Shown here piece by piece: positions 8,746-18,891 of a stretch of DNA of 64,000 nucleotides (within the stretch, counting starts at the first letter, position 1; every line of letters starts with the position of its first letter). Under the pieces are notes generated by a model. The model did not search any database. It was not told the DNA's origin and saw nothing but the letters and a program-made list of their open reading frames with translations. The DNA is from Listeria sp. PSOL-1 (GTDB lineage Bacteria > Bacillota > Bacilli > Lactobacillales > Listeriaceae): NCBI RefSeq assembly GCF_902806445.1, contig NZ_LR760298.1, forward strand, positions 62,001 through 126,000, written 5' to 3'. The position numbers were made by a program, and so were the translations under genes.

Positions 8746-11061
8746 ATGAACCAACACCAAATGGAAGAAAGCGTTATGGAATTCTTAGAAAGGCATCCAG
8801 ATGGCTTGTTTTCAATGGATGAGCTTGAAGCGGGAATCGAGTTTCACGAGGCGAATGAATTTAAATTAATGGTGAAGGCACTAGTGCATTTGGAAGATAG
8901 CGGGAAAATTGTTAGAACAAAGAAAAATCGCTATACATTACCTCAAAAAATGAACTTAGTTAAAGGGACTTTTCGGGCGCACGAACGTGGATTTGGCTTC
9001 GTTTTACCTGAGGAGACTGGGCTTGACGATATCTTTATTCCACCTAATGAAGTAAACGATGCGATGAACGGAGATATTGTATTTGCTAAGATCACAAAGC
9101 GCAAAGAGAACAATTTAGCTGAAGGTGTGATTAGTAAAATTGTTGAACGAAAAACAACGCAGATCGTTGGGACTTACGTAGAAGATTTTCTCGGAAATGG
9201 AAAAGTAATTCCTGATGATAAACGGGTGTTTGGTGAAATAGAGATTGAACTTGAAAGTGGTCTGAAGCCTGTCAATGGTCATAAAGTCATTGTTGAAATT
9301 ACGGCTTATCCATATGCTCGTGTAGAGGCACGTGGTATGGTGAAGATGATTATTGGTCATCGTAATGATCCTGGTGTAGATATTCTATCCATTATTCACA
9401 AACACGGGATCCAAATTGCTTTTTCTGAAGAAGTGATGCAAGAAGCTAGTCTGGCACCGGAAACAATTGATACACTTGATATTGGGGATCGTCGTGATCT
9501 GCGTGAGGAGTTAATTATTACAATTGACGGTGCTGATGCTAAAGATTTGGATGATGCGGTTACGGTTACAAAGCTTAAAAATGGGCATTATAAATTAGGT
9601 GTGCATATTGCCGATGTGACGCATTATGTTGCAAGAGGTTCGGAGCTTGATAAGGAAGCACTAGACCGAGGGACAAGTGTTTATTTGGTTGATCGAGTTA
9701 TTCCGATGTTGCCACATAAGCTTTCTAATGGGATTTGTTCTTTGAATCCACAAGTTGATCGCTTTACAATGAGCTGTGAAATGGAGCTTAATGCAGACGG
9801 AGAAGTCATCAGTCATGAAATTTTTGAAAGTGTAATTAAAACAGCAGAACGAATGACTTACAATGATGTAAATGATATTTTGGTAGCAAAAGATGCAGAT
9901 TTACGCAGCAAATATCAAGTTATTGTTCCGATGCTTGAAACAATGGAAGAGCTTGCCCACATTTTACGACATAAACGTGAAAAACGAGGGGCTATTGATT
10001 TTGATTTTAAAGAAGCGCGTGTTGCAGTAGACGAAAATGGACATCCTGAAGCGGTTGTGATTCGTGAGCGTTCAGAAGGCGAGCGTTTGATTGAAGAATT
10101 TATGCTTGCAGCGAATGAAACCGTAGCTGAACACTTTCACTGGATGGATGTGCCGTTTATTTATCGAATCCATGAGGATCCAAAAGAAGAAAAGCTCACA
10201 CGTTTTTTTGAATTTATTACTAACTTTGGCTTAATTGTAAAAGGAAGCATTGATCATATTCATCCAGCTGCACTTCAACAAGTACTTGATGAAGTAAAAG
10301 GTAAGCCGGAGGAAATGGTCGTTTCAACAGTAATGTTAAGATCAATGCAGCAAGCAAAATATGATACAGTAAGTTCAGGACATTTTGGTTTGGCGACCGA
10401 TTTTTATACGCATTTTACGTCACCAATTCGTCGTTATCCTGATTTAATTGTTCACCGATTAATTCGTGAATATTTAATTCACGGAGATGTTCGTGAAGAA
10501 ACGTTAGCTAAAAATGCCGAAGAACTTCCTGGAATTGCAGAACATGCCTCGAAAATGGAACGACGTGCAGTCAGTGCTGAACGAGAAACAGATGAACTTA
10601 AAAAGACGGAATTTATGGCTGATAAAGTTGGCGAAAGATTTACTGGCATTATTAGTTCGGTTACTAATTTTGGTTTGTTTATTGAATTACCTAATACGGT
10701 TGAAGGCCTTGTACATGTGAGTGCAATGAAAGGGGATTATTACCGTTTTCATCAAAATTTACTAGCGATGATTGGTGAACGAACGGGACAAGTCTATCGT
10801 ATTGGTGATAAGGTTGAAATCGAAGTAGCAAAAGTGGATATTGATACACGTGAGGTTGACTTTAAGTTGTTAAGTGAGGGGAAAGCAGGTGCTCGCCAAA
10901 AACCAAAAGCAGTGGCAAGCTCATCTCCAAAACGCCAAAATCATAATAAAAATAAAGAAGATGAATGGCATACAAAACCTAAAAAGAAGAAAAAACGCGC
11001 TTTTTATGAAGGTGTAGCTAAAAAAGGTCAACCAAAAAACAAAAAGAAAAAACGCCGTTAG
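8746..11061 (+). CDS. rnr: Ribonuclease R
   Basis: Processive 3'-5' exoribonuclease for structured RNA that also degrades tagged messages with SmpB and tmRNA. 771 residues: an N-terminal helix-turn-helix-like segment, cold-shock domains (about 70-210), the RNB catalytic domain (about 250-580) with the metal-binding aspartates in [12 protein letters not shown], an S1 domain (about 625-710), and a Lys-rich tail from about 715 to the end. Preceded by AAAGGAGGG. smpB and ssrA follow directly, the functional partners in trans-translation. Confidence 0.98.
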   Translation: MNQHQMEESVMEFLERHPDGLFSMDELEAGIEFHEANEFKLMVKALVHLEDSGKIVRTKKNRYTLPQKMNLVKGTFRAHERGFGFVLPEETGLDDIFIPPNEVNDAMNGDIVFAKITKRKENNLAEGVISKIVERKTTQIVGTYVEDFLGNGKVIPDDKRVFGEIEIELESGLKPVNGHKVIVEITAYPYARVEARGMVKMIIGHRNDPGVDILSIIHKHGIQIAFSEEVMQEASLAPETIDTLDIGDRRDLREELIITIDGADAKDLDDAVTVTKLKNGHYKLGVHIADVTHYVARGSELDKEALDRGTSVYLVDRVIPMLPHKLSNGICSLNPQVDRFTMSCEMELNADGEVISHEIFESVIKTAERMTYNDVNDILVAKDADLRSKYQVIVPMLETMEELAHILRHKREKRGAIDFDFKEARVAVDENGHPEAVVIRERSEGERLIEEFMLAANETVAEHFHWMDVPFIYRIHEDPKEEKLTRFFEFITNFGLIVKGSIDHIHPAALQQVLDEVKGKPEEMVVSTVMLRSMQQAKYDTVSSGHFGLATDFYTHFTSPIRRYPDLIVHRLIREYLIHGDVREETLAKNAEELPGIAEHASKMERRAVSAERETDELKKTEFMADKVGERFTGIISSVTNFGLFIELPNTVEGLVHVSAMKGDYYRFHQNLLAMIGERTGQVYRIGDKVEIEVAKVDIDTREVDFKLLSEGKAGARQKPKAVASSSPKRQNHNKNKEDEWHTKPKKKKKRAFYEGVAKKGQPKNKKKKRR

Positions 11062-11077
11062 AAGGGACTGATTAAAA

Positions 11078-11542
11078 TTGCCAAAAGGAGAAGGGAAACT
11101 CATTGCCCAGAATAAAAAAGCCCGCCATGATTACGCCATTGAAGAAACTTTTGAGGCGGGCATTGTACTTCAAGGAACAGAAATTAAATCCGTTCGAAAT
11201 GCGCGTGTTAATTTGAAAGATTCTTATGCACGTATTAGCCAAGGAGAAATTTTTCTTCATAACATGCATATTAGCCCTTATGAGCAAGGAAATCGTTATA
11301 ATCATGAGCCACTTAGAACGCGAAAACTTTTACTTCACAAAAAGCAAATTAGCCGCTTGATTGGTGAAACAAAAGAAGCTGGATATTCTATTGTACCGCT
11401 TAAACTTTACCTTAAAGATGGCTATGCAAAAGTATTAATTGGCGTTGCTAAAGGGAAGAAAAAATACGACAAACGTGAAGATTTAAAACGAAAAGAAGCA
11501 AAACGTGACATCGAACGAGCATTTAAGGAAAGACAACGATGA
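11078..11542 (+). CDS. smpB: SsrA-binding protein SmpB
   Basis: Binds the tRNA-like end of tmRNA and brings it to stalled ribosomes. 154 residues with the typical [28 protein letters not shown] and [12 protein letters not shown] segments. The start is a TTG (11078), preceded by GAAGGGA at 11061-11067; no ATG is available. It sits 16 bases after rnr and 74 bases before ssrA. Confidence 0.97.
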   Translation: MPKGEGKLIAQNKKARHDYAIEETFEAGIVLQGTEIKSVRNARVNLKDSYARISQGEIFLHNMHISPYEQGNRYNHEPLRTRKLLLHKKQISRLIGETKEAGYSIVPLKLYLKDGYAKVLIGVAKGKKKYDKREDLKRKEAKRDIERAFKERQR

Positions 11543-11616
11543 ATAAAGTGGGGAGTAACAAAGGCTTGTGCTCCTCATTAAATTTCGTTATACTAGTAAT
11601 GCTATCTTTTTATCTT

Positions 11617-11982
11617 GGGGATGTTACGGATTCGACAGGGATAGTTCGAGCTTAAACTGCGTATCGAGGGGATCGTCCTCGTTAATAACGTCAAAGCCAA
11701 TAATAACTGGCAAACAAAAACAAAACTTAGCTTTCGCTGCTTAATCGCAGTCTGAATGCTGATCCTCCGTGCATCGCCCATGTGCTACGGTCAGGGTCTT
11801 ACTCTAAGTGGGATACGTTTAAAGGCTTCCGTTTGTAGTCTTTAAAAAGAGAGCAATCAAACTAGCTGAAAGAAAGCCTGTTGCCGGGCCGAGTTTCAAG
11901 CGAATTGCGAATACGGTAACTATGTGCGTAGAAGTTTAAGTGCCGATATTTCTGGACGCGGGTTCGACTCCCGCCATCTCCA
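11617..11982 (+). ncRNA. ssrA: Transfer-messenger RNA (tmRNA)
   Basis: Rescues stalled ribosomes and tags the product for proteolysis. The 5' GGGGATGTTACGGATTCGAC and the 3' GGTTCGACTCCCGCCATCTC pair into the tRNA-like domain. The tag frame 11709-11744 encodes GKQKQNLAFAA then TAA, one residue from the Listeria tag GKEKQNLAFAA as I recall it. The 3' CCA is not encoded: the acceptor stem is followed by ATTCG, so CCA must be added after transcription. Length about 366 nt. Confidence 0.97.
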
Positions 11983-12181
11983 TTCGTTGAATAATGATGA
12001 AAGACTTTGAAAGGTATGGATCGCTTGTGTTATGCGGTTTACGCCTTTTTTGGTTTGTAGAGGATTAGGGTGAGTTGTGTTGTTTAAGTTTTTTTCACTG
12101 ATTTACTACTAGTGAAGTTTGTTTTTGAGAGAACGCGATAGAATATGAAAACGCCGCTTTTTTTGTATCCGATTTCATGCT
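11983..12181. other. Gene-free stretch after ssrA
   Basis: No gene seen. A weak GC-poor hairpin (GCG-GTTTA-CGC followed by CTTTTTT, around 12037-12053) may end the tmRNA transcript, and TTCACT/AGTGAA form a short inverted repeat near 12096-12116. Confidence 0.35.
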
Positions 12182-12454
12182 ATGATAAAAATGGAAAGAA
12201 CAAAAAAGAGAGATTGCTTTAATAATATTTGGATGCCCTTTAGTTCTAGACATATCTCCTATCGACTAACTTCAGCAACTACAACAAAAGACCCAAACTA
12301 TTGTTCTAAATTAGTCTTTCAATCTTTTTATTATGGAAGTGGAAGTGCTGAAGTGATTGAACCAGCTTTTGCAGGTTTAAACTTTGTAAGCCCTGCTGCG
12401 TTACCTAATACATTTAAAGGAAAATATGTCCCTTATAAAGTAGGCACTTACTAA
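12182..12454 (+). pseudogene. Possible 3' remnant of an unknown gene
   Basis: An open frame of 90 codons without a convincing ribosome binding site. Its last 50 residues (SKLVFQSFYYGSGSAEVIEP, then AFAGLNFVSPAALP) look like genuine protein, while the beginning does not, which suggests the C-terminal end of a formerly longer gene. It ends 19 bases before the next start. I do not recognise the family; it could also be chance. Confidence 0.3.
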
Positions 12455-12473
12455 TTTGAAGGAGCTGTCATTC

Positions 12474-12929
12474 ATGAAAAAAATTATGATAGGAATCCTT
12501 ATATTTATTGTTGCAATAATTGTTATTGTAGAAGGTTACTATTATGGCAATATGTTTTATCAAAAATCGCAAGCTAAAAAGCCTATTGAAGAAGCAATAC
12601 AAAGCTTACGCATTCCTAAAAAAGAAATGTATACCTTGACAGATAATAAATATGAGTCCAGTAATTTAGGAAGTCATATAGAAACAACCATCACTACAAA
12701 AAAAGATTATGAAAATTGGAAAGAGATTGTATTAAAACAAGGACATTATTTAGACCCTCATAAAGGCAAACTAACAAATAAGAAAAAATTAGAGAAAATA
12801 GAGAATGGCGAGCTTACCTACAGCTTTTTTTATGACCCCAAAACCAAGAAAGTATCAATCAGCTATAATATAAATGGTACAGGGGTGAGCGCAGATAAAT
12901 TAAAATATTTTAGTTATGCTAAGAAATAA
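12474..12929 (+). CDS. Small membrane-anchored protein, unknown
   Basis: 151 residues. One N-terminal membrane helix (about 4-24), then a lysine-rich extracellular part with no recognised motif. The layout (short anchor, then about 120 residues) resembles YxeA/DUF3139-type proteins of Firmicutes, but the match is by shape only. Start ATG 12474, after GAAGGAG; an upstream in-frame codon lies before that site. Likely an accessory gene. Confidence 0.65.
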   Translation: MKKIMIGILIFIVAIIVIVEGYYYGNMFYQKSQAKKPIEEAIQSLRIPKKEMYTLTDNKYESSNLGSHIETTITTKKDYENWKEIVLKQGHYLDPHKGKLTNKKKLEKIENGELTYSFFYDPKTKKVSISYNINGTGVSADKLKYFSYAKK

Positions 12930-13098
12930 ATGTAAATAAAAAAACAGGGTTAAAAGGCAATCAAATTTCTTGCTTTTAAGCTTTAGAAAGCGCTTATATT
13001 ACCTATTCACAACAAAAAACAGGCAGCCTATGATTTTGTGTTCAATTGATGTTACCATAAAAATGTAAGATAAAAATAATATGAAGGAGAGATGAAAT

Positions 13099-13587
13099 GT
13101 GAAAAAAAGTTTACTTGTTTTGGGTTTTATATGTTCTTTTCTTTTATTCGTTAACGTTTCAAATGTCTATGCGAGTGAAAATTTGCTTGTGAATGGCGAT
13201 TTTAAGGATGGCTTAAATGGCTGGGAAAATGTAAATCCTACAGATGTCAAGATAATAAAGGAAGGGGATACTAACTTTGCTAGAGTTGCTAATGGTTCTG
13301 AGGGGTATATTACGCATCAGACTGTAAAAAATTTAGTGCCAAAAGCAACGTACATTCTTACTGCAGATTCGAGGCTGAGCAATAATAATACTAAAGCTGA
13401 ACTAGGGATTAGGACGGATAAGGTTTCCAGTTTATCTGTTATACCTAGTACATCATTTATTTCACAGACTACAAAATTAGAAGCAAATTTTGAAGGAGTT
13501 CTTGACGTTTTCTTTTTAATCGAACCTTTCCCGTTGACTAATACGCATGCAGACTTTACCAATTTTGTGTTAACAAAAGAAGCGTAA
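13099..13587 (+). CDS. Secreted protein with carbohydrate-binding-like fold
   Basis: 162 residues with a clear signal peptide (KKSLLVLGFICSFLLFVNVSNVYA, cleavage after VYA, about 26). The mature part begins SENLLVNGDFKDGLNGWENV, the typical start of CBM_4_9-type beta-sandwich modules, and is a single domain with no catalytic part. Start is GTG 13099 (the ATG just before it is followed at once by TGA), with GAAGGAGAG upstream. A weak cre-like sequence (AGAAAGCGCTTATA, two mismatches) lies near 12985. Ligand unknown. Confidence 0.7.
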   Translation: MKKSLLVLGFICSFLLFVNVSNVYASENLLVNGDFKDGLNGWENVNPTDVKIIKEGDTNFARVANGSEGYITHQTVKNLVPKATYILTADSRLSNNNTKAELGIRTDKVSSLSVIPSTSFISQTTKLEANFEGVLDVFFLIEPFPLTNTHADFTNFVLTKEA

Positions 13588-13612
13588 TTTATTTTAAAAA
13601 ATATAGAAAAGA

Positions 13613-13644
13613 GCGCACTAGCTAAATAAACTAGTGCGTTTTTC
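13613..13644 (+). terminator. Terminator after the secreted protein gene
   Basis: Stem CGCACTAG (13614-13621) with CTAGTGCG (13631-13638), nine-base loop, followed by five T. Confidence 0.9.
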
Positions 13645-13704
13645 CATCCATTTTATCATTGTCAAAAATAAATCGTTTTTTGGTGTTCTATTTTGCAAGG
13701 CTTT

Positions 13705-13718
13705 TGAAAACGATTTCC
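13705..13718. promoter_or_regulatory. Candidate cre (CcpA) site
   Basis: TGAAAACGATTTCC matches the cre consensus TGWNANCGNTNWCA at 13 of 14 positions. A weaker relative, AGATAACGCTTCCA, lies 20 bases further on (13739-13752). Both are 120-180 bases before the DoxX gene, so control of that gene is possible but unproven. Confidence 0.35.
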
Positions 13719-13880
13719 ACTAAAATGGTGCTGCTGGAGAGATAACGCTTCCATTTCAAAATAAAAAACAAGAGAACCATAGTAAATAAACCCTCATTGC
13801 TCACTAACAAACTATTTCAACTTGCTTATTAAAAGTGATAAACTTATGTTAAGTAATTAGAAAAGGAGGAATGAGATGAT

Positions 13881-14246
13881 ATGAAAAATATTTTTCAAGC
13901 TGTCATTGGTTTAATGATTATTCAACATGGTATTTCAAAACTTGTTTCCTTTTCACAAACGGAAGCCTTTTTTAGCAGTTTAGATTTACCTGTTATTGTT
14001 CTTATTGGGACAATAACGATTGAACTTGCAGGAGGGCTTGCGTTAGTCTTGGGTCTATTTGTTCCATATGCAAGTTTGTTAATTATTGCTACTTTAGCTG
14101 GTGCCCTTATAAAAGTCCACTTGTCTGAGGGATACGCAGGAATGGAATTGGTATTACTTTACATTGTTTGCTTAGCTTACTTTGTGGTAACGAATCGTTT
14201 TAATAAAGTCTGGAGCTGGAAAAAAAGTGGGGATTCCTATCAATAA
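13881..14246 (+). CDS. DoxX family membrane protein
   Basis: 121 residues with four predicted membrane helices. It has the DoxX-type start (IGLMIIQHGISKLVSF) and the EL-GG-LVLGLF motif in helix 2. DoxX proteins are small membrane proteins linked to redox or quinone-associated functions; the precise role is not established. GGAGG precedes the start. Single gene with its own terminator. Confidence 0.8.
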   Translation: MKNIFQAVIGLMIIQHGISKLVSFSQTEAFFSSLDLPVIVLIGTITIELAGGLALVLGLFVPYASLLIIATLAGALIKVHLSEGYAGMELVLLYIVCLAYFVVTNRFNKVWSWKKSGDSYQ

Positions 14247-14249
14247 AGC

Positions 14250-14297
14250 AAAATAAGAGGTTGGGGCATAAATTATGTTCTAATCTCTTATTTTTTT
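14250..14297 (+). terminator. Long terminator hairpin of a repeated type
   Basis: AAATAAGAGGTTGGGGCATAA pairs along its whole length (allowing G-U) with the sequence up to CTCTTATTT, followed by a T run. The GAGG-TGGGGCATAA core resembles repeated intergenic terminators of Listeria and enterococci. Confidence 0.88.
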
Positions 14298-14425
14298 AGT
14301 CTGCTTTGGCTAATATGAATGCAAAATCGAAGTTTTTAGCTGTGTCTACGAAGAAGAGAGATTGAATTTTTCGATTCGCATGATAAAATAAATGGATAAC
14401 CCATTAGAATCGAGGTTTTGCTAAA

Positions 14426-14812
14426 TTGAGTTTAAAGCAGAAATTAGAAGCAGAGGTTCATACTTTTGCTGCTCAAAGCGGTCTTGAAATAACAACGACT
14501 GATTTATTATATGCAGGGCCAAATATGCGTGGACGACATAGCCTGATCCTTTGTTTTACTAATATTGGCTTGTTTACTTTTTCCTTCCATTTGGCAGAAG
14601 CTGTCATGTATTTTTTACCTAAAGAAGAGCTACATAAGGTTGAGTTACAAAAGAAAACGCTGGTTTATCTTCTTCAAATTACAACAATAAATCAAGCGGG
14701 GCAAGTGGAGCAGGGGAAATATTTTGTTAGCAAACGAGTTTTGGGTAGAAGCTGGCATAGGGCAACCCTAATAAAAATGATTGATAAACACAATCAATCG
14801 TGGTTTGACTGA
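14426..14812 (+). CDS. Conserved-looking small protein, unknown
   Basis: 128 residues, soluble, no signal peptide or membrane helix. Probable TTG start 14426 with GAGG upstream at weak spacing. The strand-rich body (LILCFTNIGLFTFSF, HKVELQKKTLVYLLQI) suggests a PH-like or similar beta fold. I do not recognise the family. It precedes the dipeptidase gene by 45 bases and may share its transcript. Confidence 0.6.
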   Translation: MSLKQKLEAEVHTFAAQSGLEITTTDLLYAGPNMRGRHSLILCFTNIGLFTFSFHLAEAVMYFLPKEELHKVELQKKTLVYLLQITTINQAGQVEQGKYFVSKRVLGRSWHRATLIKMIDKHNQSWFD

Positions 14813-14857
14813 ATTGTGTTATACTGAAATAAGAACAACTTTGAGGAGGGCCATTAA

Positions 14858-15784
14858 ATGAAAATAGTCGATATGCACTGTGATGCGCTTTATAAACTTC
14901 AAGATAGTAAAGGAAAGTTAACGTTTCAGGATTCACCTGAACTAGATGTGAATTTTGAACGGCTAATTGAAGGAGATGTGCTACTTCAAGGGTTTGCGAT
15001 TTTTTTAGATCCAGAAGTGCCAGTCGAGCAAAAATGGAAGCGGGCTAGTGAGCAGAGGACGATTTTTAAACAACATGTTTTGCAGCGAAATGGCATGATG
15101 AAAGCACTTAAGAAGTGGAGTGATCTTCTCGAGTTAGCTGAAGGGAATATTGCTTCGGTGTTAACACTTGAGGGTGTGGAGCCAATTGGGCAGGATTTAG
15201 AAAAGCTAGGGCAATTACTTGATGAAGGTGTATTGTCTGTAGGTCTAACTTGGAATTATCCTAATTTAGCGGCTGATGGTATTGAAGAGCCTCGTGGGGC
15301 AGGGCTTACAGTTTTTGGTAAACAGATTGTCGAACTTTTAAATGAACGAAAAGTATTTACAGATGTATCACATTTAAGTATTAAAAGCTTTTGGGACGTA
15401 ATGGAATTGGCAGAGTTTCCGATTGCAAGCCACTCGAGTGCTAAAGCAATTTGTCCGCATATGCGAAACTTAAGTGATGATCAAATAAAAGCAATGATCG
15501 AACGCGATGCAATGATCCATGTGATTTTTTATCCGCTGTTTACAAAGGAAAATGGGTCGGCAAAAATGGAAGATGTTATTCGGCATATTGATCATATTTG
15601 TGAACTTGGTGGAATTAAAAATATTGGATTTGGTTCGGATTTTGATGGGATTCCTTCGCATATTAAAGGATTGGAGCATGCAGGGAAACATCAGGCTTTT
15701 ATTGCTGAATTGAGAAAGCATTTTTCTGAGGAAGAAGTAGCTGGTTTTGCACATCAAAATTTTTTAAATCATTTACCCAAATAA
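14858..15784 (+). CDS. Membrane dipeptidase-type zinc peptidase (M19)
   Basis: 308 residues, peptidase family M19 (renal dipeptidase fold). Zinc ligands are visible: H and D in DMHCDAL (7 and 9), the bridging E in [10 protein letters not shown] in DVSHLS and H in [11 protein letters not shown], then the GSDFDG motif near the end. It hydrolyses dipeptides, including those with D-residues. No signal peptide, so cytosolic. Strong GGAGG before the ATG. In L. monocytogenes a dipeptidase and an MFS pump are neighbours in the same order, as I recall. Confidence 0.92.
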   Translation: MKIVDMHCDALYKLQDSKGKLTFQDSPELDVNFERLIEGDVLLQGFAIFLDPEVPVEQKWKRASEQRTIFKQHVLQRNGMMKALKKWSDLLELAEGNIASVLTLEGVEPIGQDLEKLGQLLDEGVLSVGLTWNYPNLAADGIEEPRGAGLTVFGKQIVELLNERKVFTDVSHLSIKSFWDVMELAEFPIASHSSAKAICPHMRNLSDDQIKAMIERDAMIHVIFYPLFTKENGSAKMEDVIRHIDHICELGGIKNIGFGSDFDGIPSHIKGLEHAGKHQAFIAELRKHFSEEEVAGFAHQNFLNHLPK

Positions 15785-15904
15785 AATTAGTTAAAGGATT
15801 TGAGGCATAAACAAAATAAATTGGTGATAAGGAACGCGAGATGCGCTACATACGCCATATTTATCTGTCTTAATCGCTTTTTTCATTAAGTATGGTGAAT
15901 TTTT

Positions 15905-17098
15905 ATGACGGATTGGAAGAAAAATTTATATATTGTTTGGATTGGATGTTTTTTAACTGGGACAGGGCTTAATTTAATTATGCCATTTTTGCCGCTTTAT
16001 ATTGAAGAGCTTGGTGTACATAATCATGCGCAAGTTAGTTTGTGGTCTGGGATCGCACTTAGCTCGACTTTTCTTGTATCAGCTGTGATGTCACCGATTT
16101 GGGGAAGTCTTGCGGATCGGAAAGGACGCCGTGTCATGCTTCTTCGTGCAGCGCTTGGGATGTGTCTTGCAATGGCTTTAATGGGCATTGTAACGAACGT
16201 TTATCAATTTGTTGGCTTACGCTTGTTAATGGGGATTTTTTCAGGTTACATTTCTACAGCTAATGCTTTGATTGCAACACAAGTCCCAAGGCATAGAAGT
16301 GGTCAGGCGCTTGGGATGCTGTCGACTGCGGCTGTGTCTGGTGTTTTGATTGGGCCATTAATTGGTGGTTTTCTAGCTGATTTATTTGATATGCGGTTGG
16401 TATTTTTTCTTACAGGGACACTGCTTGCTTGTAGCTTCTTTTTGACGCTCTTTTTTGTTAAAGAAAATTTCACACCAGTTGAAAAACATAAAATGTTGAC
16501 CGCTCGCCAGGTAATAGGTGGGCTTGAGCATCCAACTTTGATTTTTAGCTTATTTTTTACAACGATGATTATTCAAGTTGCAATTAATTCTGTGAATCCA
16601 ATTATGACGCTTTACGTAAGAGAACTTGCTGGGAATGTCCAAAATATTGCTTTTATTAGTGGTGTTATTGCTTCGGTTCCAGGAGTGGCCGCTCTTTTAA
16701 CAGCTCCGCGATTAGGGAAATTAGGTGATAAAATTGGCACAGAGCGGATATTGTTTTGGGCATTATGTGGTTCACTGATTTTGCAAATTCCGATGGCTTT
16801 TGCACAAAGTCCTATTGAGCTTGGCATTTTGCGTTTCTTGCTTGGCATAACGGATGGCGCTTTGCTTCCAGCTGTACAATCATTACTTGCTAAAAATACG
16901 CCACGCCATATTTCGGGACGTATATTTGGCTATAATCAATCTTTTCAATATGTTGGAAATGTTGTTGGCCCGTTAGCAGGATCGGCCATTGCTGCACATT
17001 TTGGGTATAGTGAAGTTTTCTTGGTTGTAGCAGGGATTATTTTTATTAATATCATTATTTCATTTTTTGCTAATAAAAAAATACATCAAGGAAATTAG
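15905..17098 (+). CDS. MFS multidrug efflux transporter (DHA1)
   Basis: 397 residues with 12 predicted membrane helices. MFS motif A between helices 2 and 3 is [12 protein letters not shown], and the drug-antiporter motif C is in helix 5 ([13 protein letters not shown]). It belongs to the NorA/PmrA-like H+ antiporters; substrates cannot be predicted. The 120-base upstream gap contains CAAAATAAATTGGTGATAAG, similar to a sequence near 62806. Confidence 0.88.
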   Translation: MTDWKKNLYIVWIGCFLTGTGLNLIMPFLPLYIEELGVHNHAQVSLWSGIALSSTFLVSAVMSPIWGSLADRKGRRVMLLRAALGMCLAMALMGIVTNVYQFVGLRLLMGIFSGYISTANALIATQVPRHRSGQALGMLSTAAVSGVLIGPLIGGFLADLFDMRLVFFLTGTLLACSFFLTLFFVKENFTPVEKHKMLTARQVIGGLEHPTLIFSLFFTTMIIQVAINSVNPIMTLYVRELAGNVQNIAFISGVIASVPGVAALLTAPRLGKLGDKIGTERILFWALCGSLILQIPMAFAQSPIELGILRFLLGITDGALLPAVQSLLAKNTPRHISGRIFGYNQSFQYVGNVVGPLAGSAIAAHFGYSEVFLVVAGIIFINIIISFFANKKIHQGN

Positions 17099-17109
17099 GA
17101 GGAAGTAAG

Positions 17110-17823
17110 ATGAAAGCGGAAATTGAAACATTAAAACTAGCATTACAACAATTGCGAAATATTGTTTTTTTGACTGGGGCTGGTGTTTCTGTGCCATCAG
17201 GAATCCCTGATTATCGCTCGAAAAATGGCTTATATCAAAGGTCAGAAGGAAGACAACCTGAATATTTATTAAGTGAGCAATGCTTAATGAATGAACCAGA
17301 TCTTTTTTACTCTTTTGTTAAAACAAAGATGTATTATCCAGGTGCGAAGCCAAATATTATTCATCAGAAAATTGCGATGATGGAGCAATCTTTTCATAAA
17401 CAAGTGACAACGATTACACAAAATATTGATGGTCTTCATGAAGCAGCTGGTGCGAAAGACGTAGTGAATTTTCATGGGAGCTTGTCCAATTGTTATTGTA
17501 TAAGGTGTGGTGCAGAAGTTCGGGCTGAGGATTACTTAAAAAGTAATGTTCACGCTAATTGTGGTGGAATGATTCGCCCAGATGTGGTGCTTTATGGTGA
17601 AGGAATTCAAGCCGAGGCCTTTGAACGGGCGGTTTCAGCGGTACGTCATGCGGAACTTATTGTGATCGTAGGAACTAGCTTCCAAGTCAGTCCTTTTTGT
17701 CATTTGATCGATTATCGTAACCCTGAGGTGCAAGTTTTTGCGATCAATAAAAATCCGTTAGAATTAAACATTCCGTTTGTCATGGTAACAGGGGATGCAG
17801 CGCAAGTTTTTCAAGAAGTGTGA
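17110..17823 (+). CDS. NAD-dependent protein deacylase, sirtuin
   Basis: 237 residues, Sir2 family. It removes acyl groups from lysines using NAD and releases nicotinamide. Visible motifs are TGAGVSVPSGIPDYRS (NAD binding), TQNIDGLH (catalytic core), FHGS with the catalytic His, a CxxC-x15-C zinc site in which the fourth cysteine is less clear (CIRCG, then ANCGG), and VGTSFQVSP. GGAGG is 7 bases upstream, 11 bases after the MFS gene, so the two are probably cotranscribed. Confidence 0.93.
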   Translation: MKAEIETLKLALQQLRNIVFLTGAGVSVPSGIPDYRSKNGLYQRSEGRQPEYLLSEQCLMNEPDLFYSFVKTKMYYPGAKPNIIHQKIAMMEQSFHKQVTTITQNIDGLHEAAGAKDVVNFHGSLSNCYCIRCGAEVRAEDYLKSNVHANCGGMIRPDVVLYGEGIQAEAFERAVSAVRHAELIVIVGTSFQVSPFCHLIDYRNPEVQVFAINKNPLELNIPFVMVTGDAAQVFQEV

Positions 17824-17858
17824 AGGAGCTTAAAATTTAAGAAAAACAAGGAGCGACC

Positions 17859-18821
17859 ATGAAGATGACAAATATTAAAGAAATTGCTAAGTTAGCTGGT
17901 GTTTCTGTAACAACGGTTTCTCGCGTTTTGAATGAGCATCCTTATGTCGCAGAGGATAAACGTTCTCGTGTACTTCATGTGATTGAAAAACTTGACTATA
18001 CACCAAATCGAAGTGCAAGAAATTTAGCGCGTGGTAGAACGAATACGGTCGGTGTTATTTTACCTTATAATGATCACCCATGGTTTGATAAGGTTGCTAA
18101 TGGGATCTTGGAAGCAGCATTTCAAGAGAAGTATTCGGTGATCTTCTTTCCTACGAATTATGATCCGAAAATAGAAGAAAAAAATTTACTGATGTTAAAA
18201 ACGAAACAAGTAGACGGATTAATTATCACTTCACGTGCAAATTCGTTGGAAAAAATTGTCCCCTTTACAGAATATGGGCCAATTATTTTAAATGAATATA
18301 CGGATATTCCTGAGTTCTCGTGTGCTTATGTTGATCGGTTGTTAGCTTTTTGTGAAGGTTTTTCATTTTTAAAGGAAAATGGGAATAAGCGGGTAACCTT
18401 TACAACGGGAAGGGACAGTGCGTTAAGTCCGAGTACGGCTAAGAAAATAGAAGCGTATCAAACCATTTTTGATACAATAGAGGAAGATGACTATTTGTTA
18501 GATTGTTATACAGTGGAAGATGGCTATTTAGCGGCTCAATACTTTTTTGAAGAAGCAAAATGGAGACCAGATGCGATTTATGCAAATGGAGATGAAGTAG
18601 CAGCGGGGATGCTCCTTTATGCCGAAAAAAGGGGGTTGCGTGTACCAGAAGACGTAGCGATCCTCGGCCAAGAAAACTTGCCAATTAGTAGGGTGTTACA
18701 TTTAACAACACTTGATCATCATTTGAAAGAATTGGGAAAAACAGCCTTTAATATTTTCTTTTCGGGTAAAATTAGAAAACAAAAAATTGCGCATTCATTA
18801 ATTAAACGAAGTACAGTATAA
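17859..18821 (+). CDS. LacI family transcriptional regulator
   Basis: 320 residues. The N-terminal helix-turn-helix and hinge helix (TNIKEIAKLAGVSVTTVSRV then NRSARNLARGRTNTVG) are canonical, followed by a periplasmic-binding-protein-like effector domain (about 62-320) with a probable sugar ligand. No transporter or sugar enzyme is beside it. A perfect palindrome over the next promoter (18835-18848) is a good candidate operator. ATG 17859 follows AAGGAGCG. Confidence 0.9.
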   Translation: MKMTNIKEIAKLAGVSVTTVSRVLNEHPYVAEDKRSRVLHVIEKLDYTPNRSARNLARGRTNTVGVILPYNDHPWFDKVANGILEAAFQEKYSVIFFPTNYDPKIEEKNLLMLKTKQVDGLIITSRANSLEKIVPFTEYGPIILNEYTDIPEFSCAYVDRLLAFCEGFSFLKENGNKRVTFTTGRDSALSPSTAKKIEAYQTIFDTIEEDDYLLDCYTVEDGYLAAQYFFEEAKWRPDAIYANGDEVAAGMLLYAEKRGLRVPEDVAILGQENLPISRVLHLTTLDHHLKELGKTAFNIFFSGKIRKQKIAHSLIKRSTV

Positions 18822-18828
18822 AAATACT

Positions 18829-18857
18829 TGACCTGAAACCAGTTTCATCATTTAAAA
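18829..18857 (+). promoter_or_regulatory. Promoter with palindromic operator
   Basis: TTGACC (18829-18834), 17-base spacer and TTTAAA (18852-18857). The palindrome TGAAAC-CA-GTTTCA (18835-18848) fills the spacer. It resembles LacI-family sites but lacks the usual central CG. It likely controls the small gene at 18892 and the HAD gene, with the LacI protein just upstream as the obvious candidate. Confidence 0.6.
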
Positions 18858-18891
18858 CAGAAGTAAGAGATGATGGAAAGGGTGAGATATT

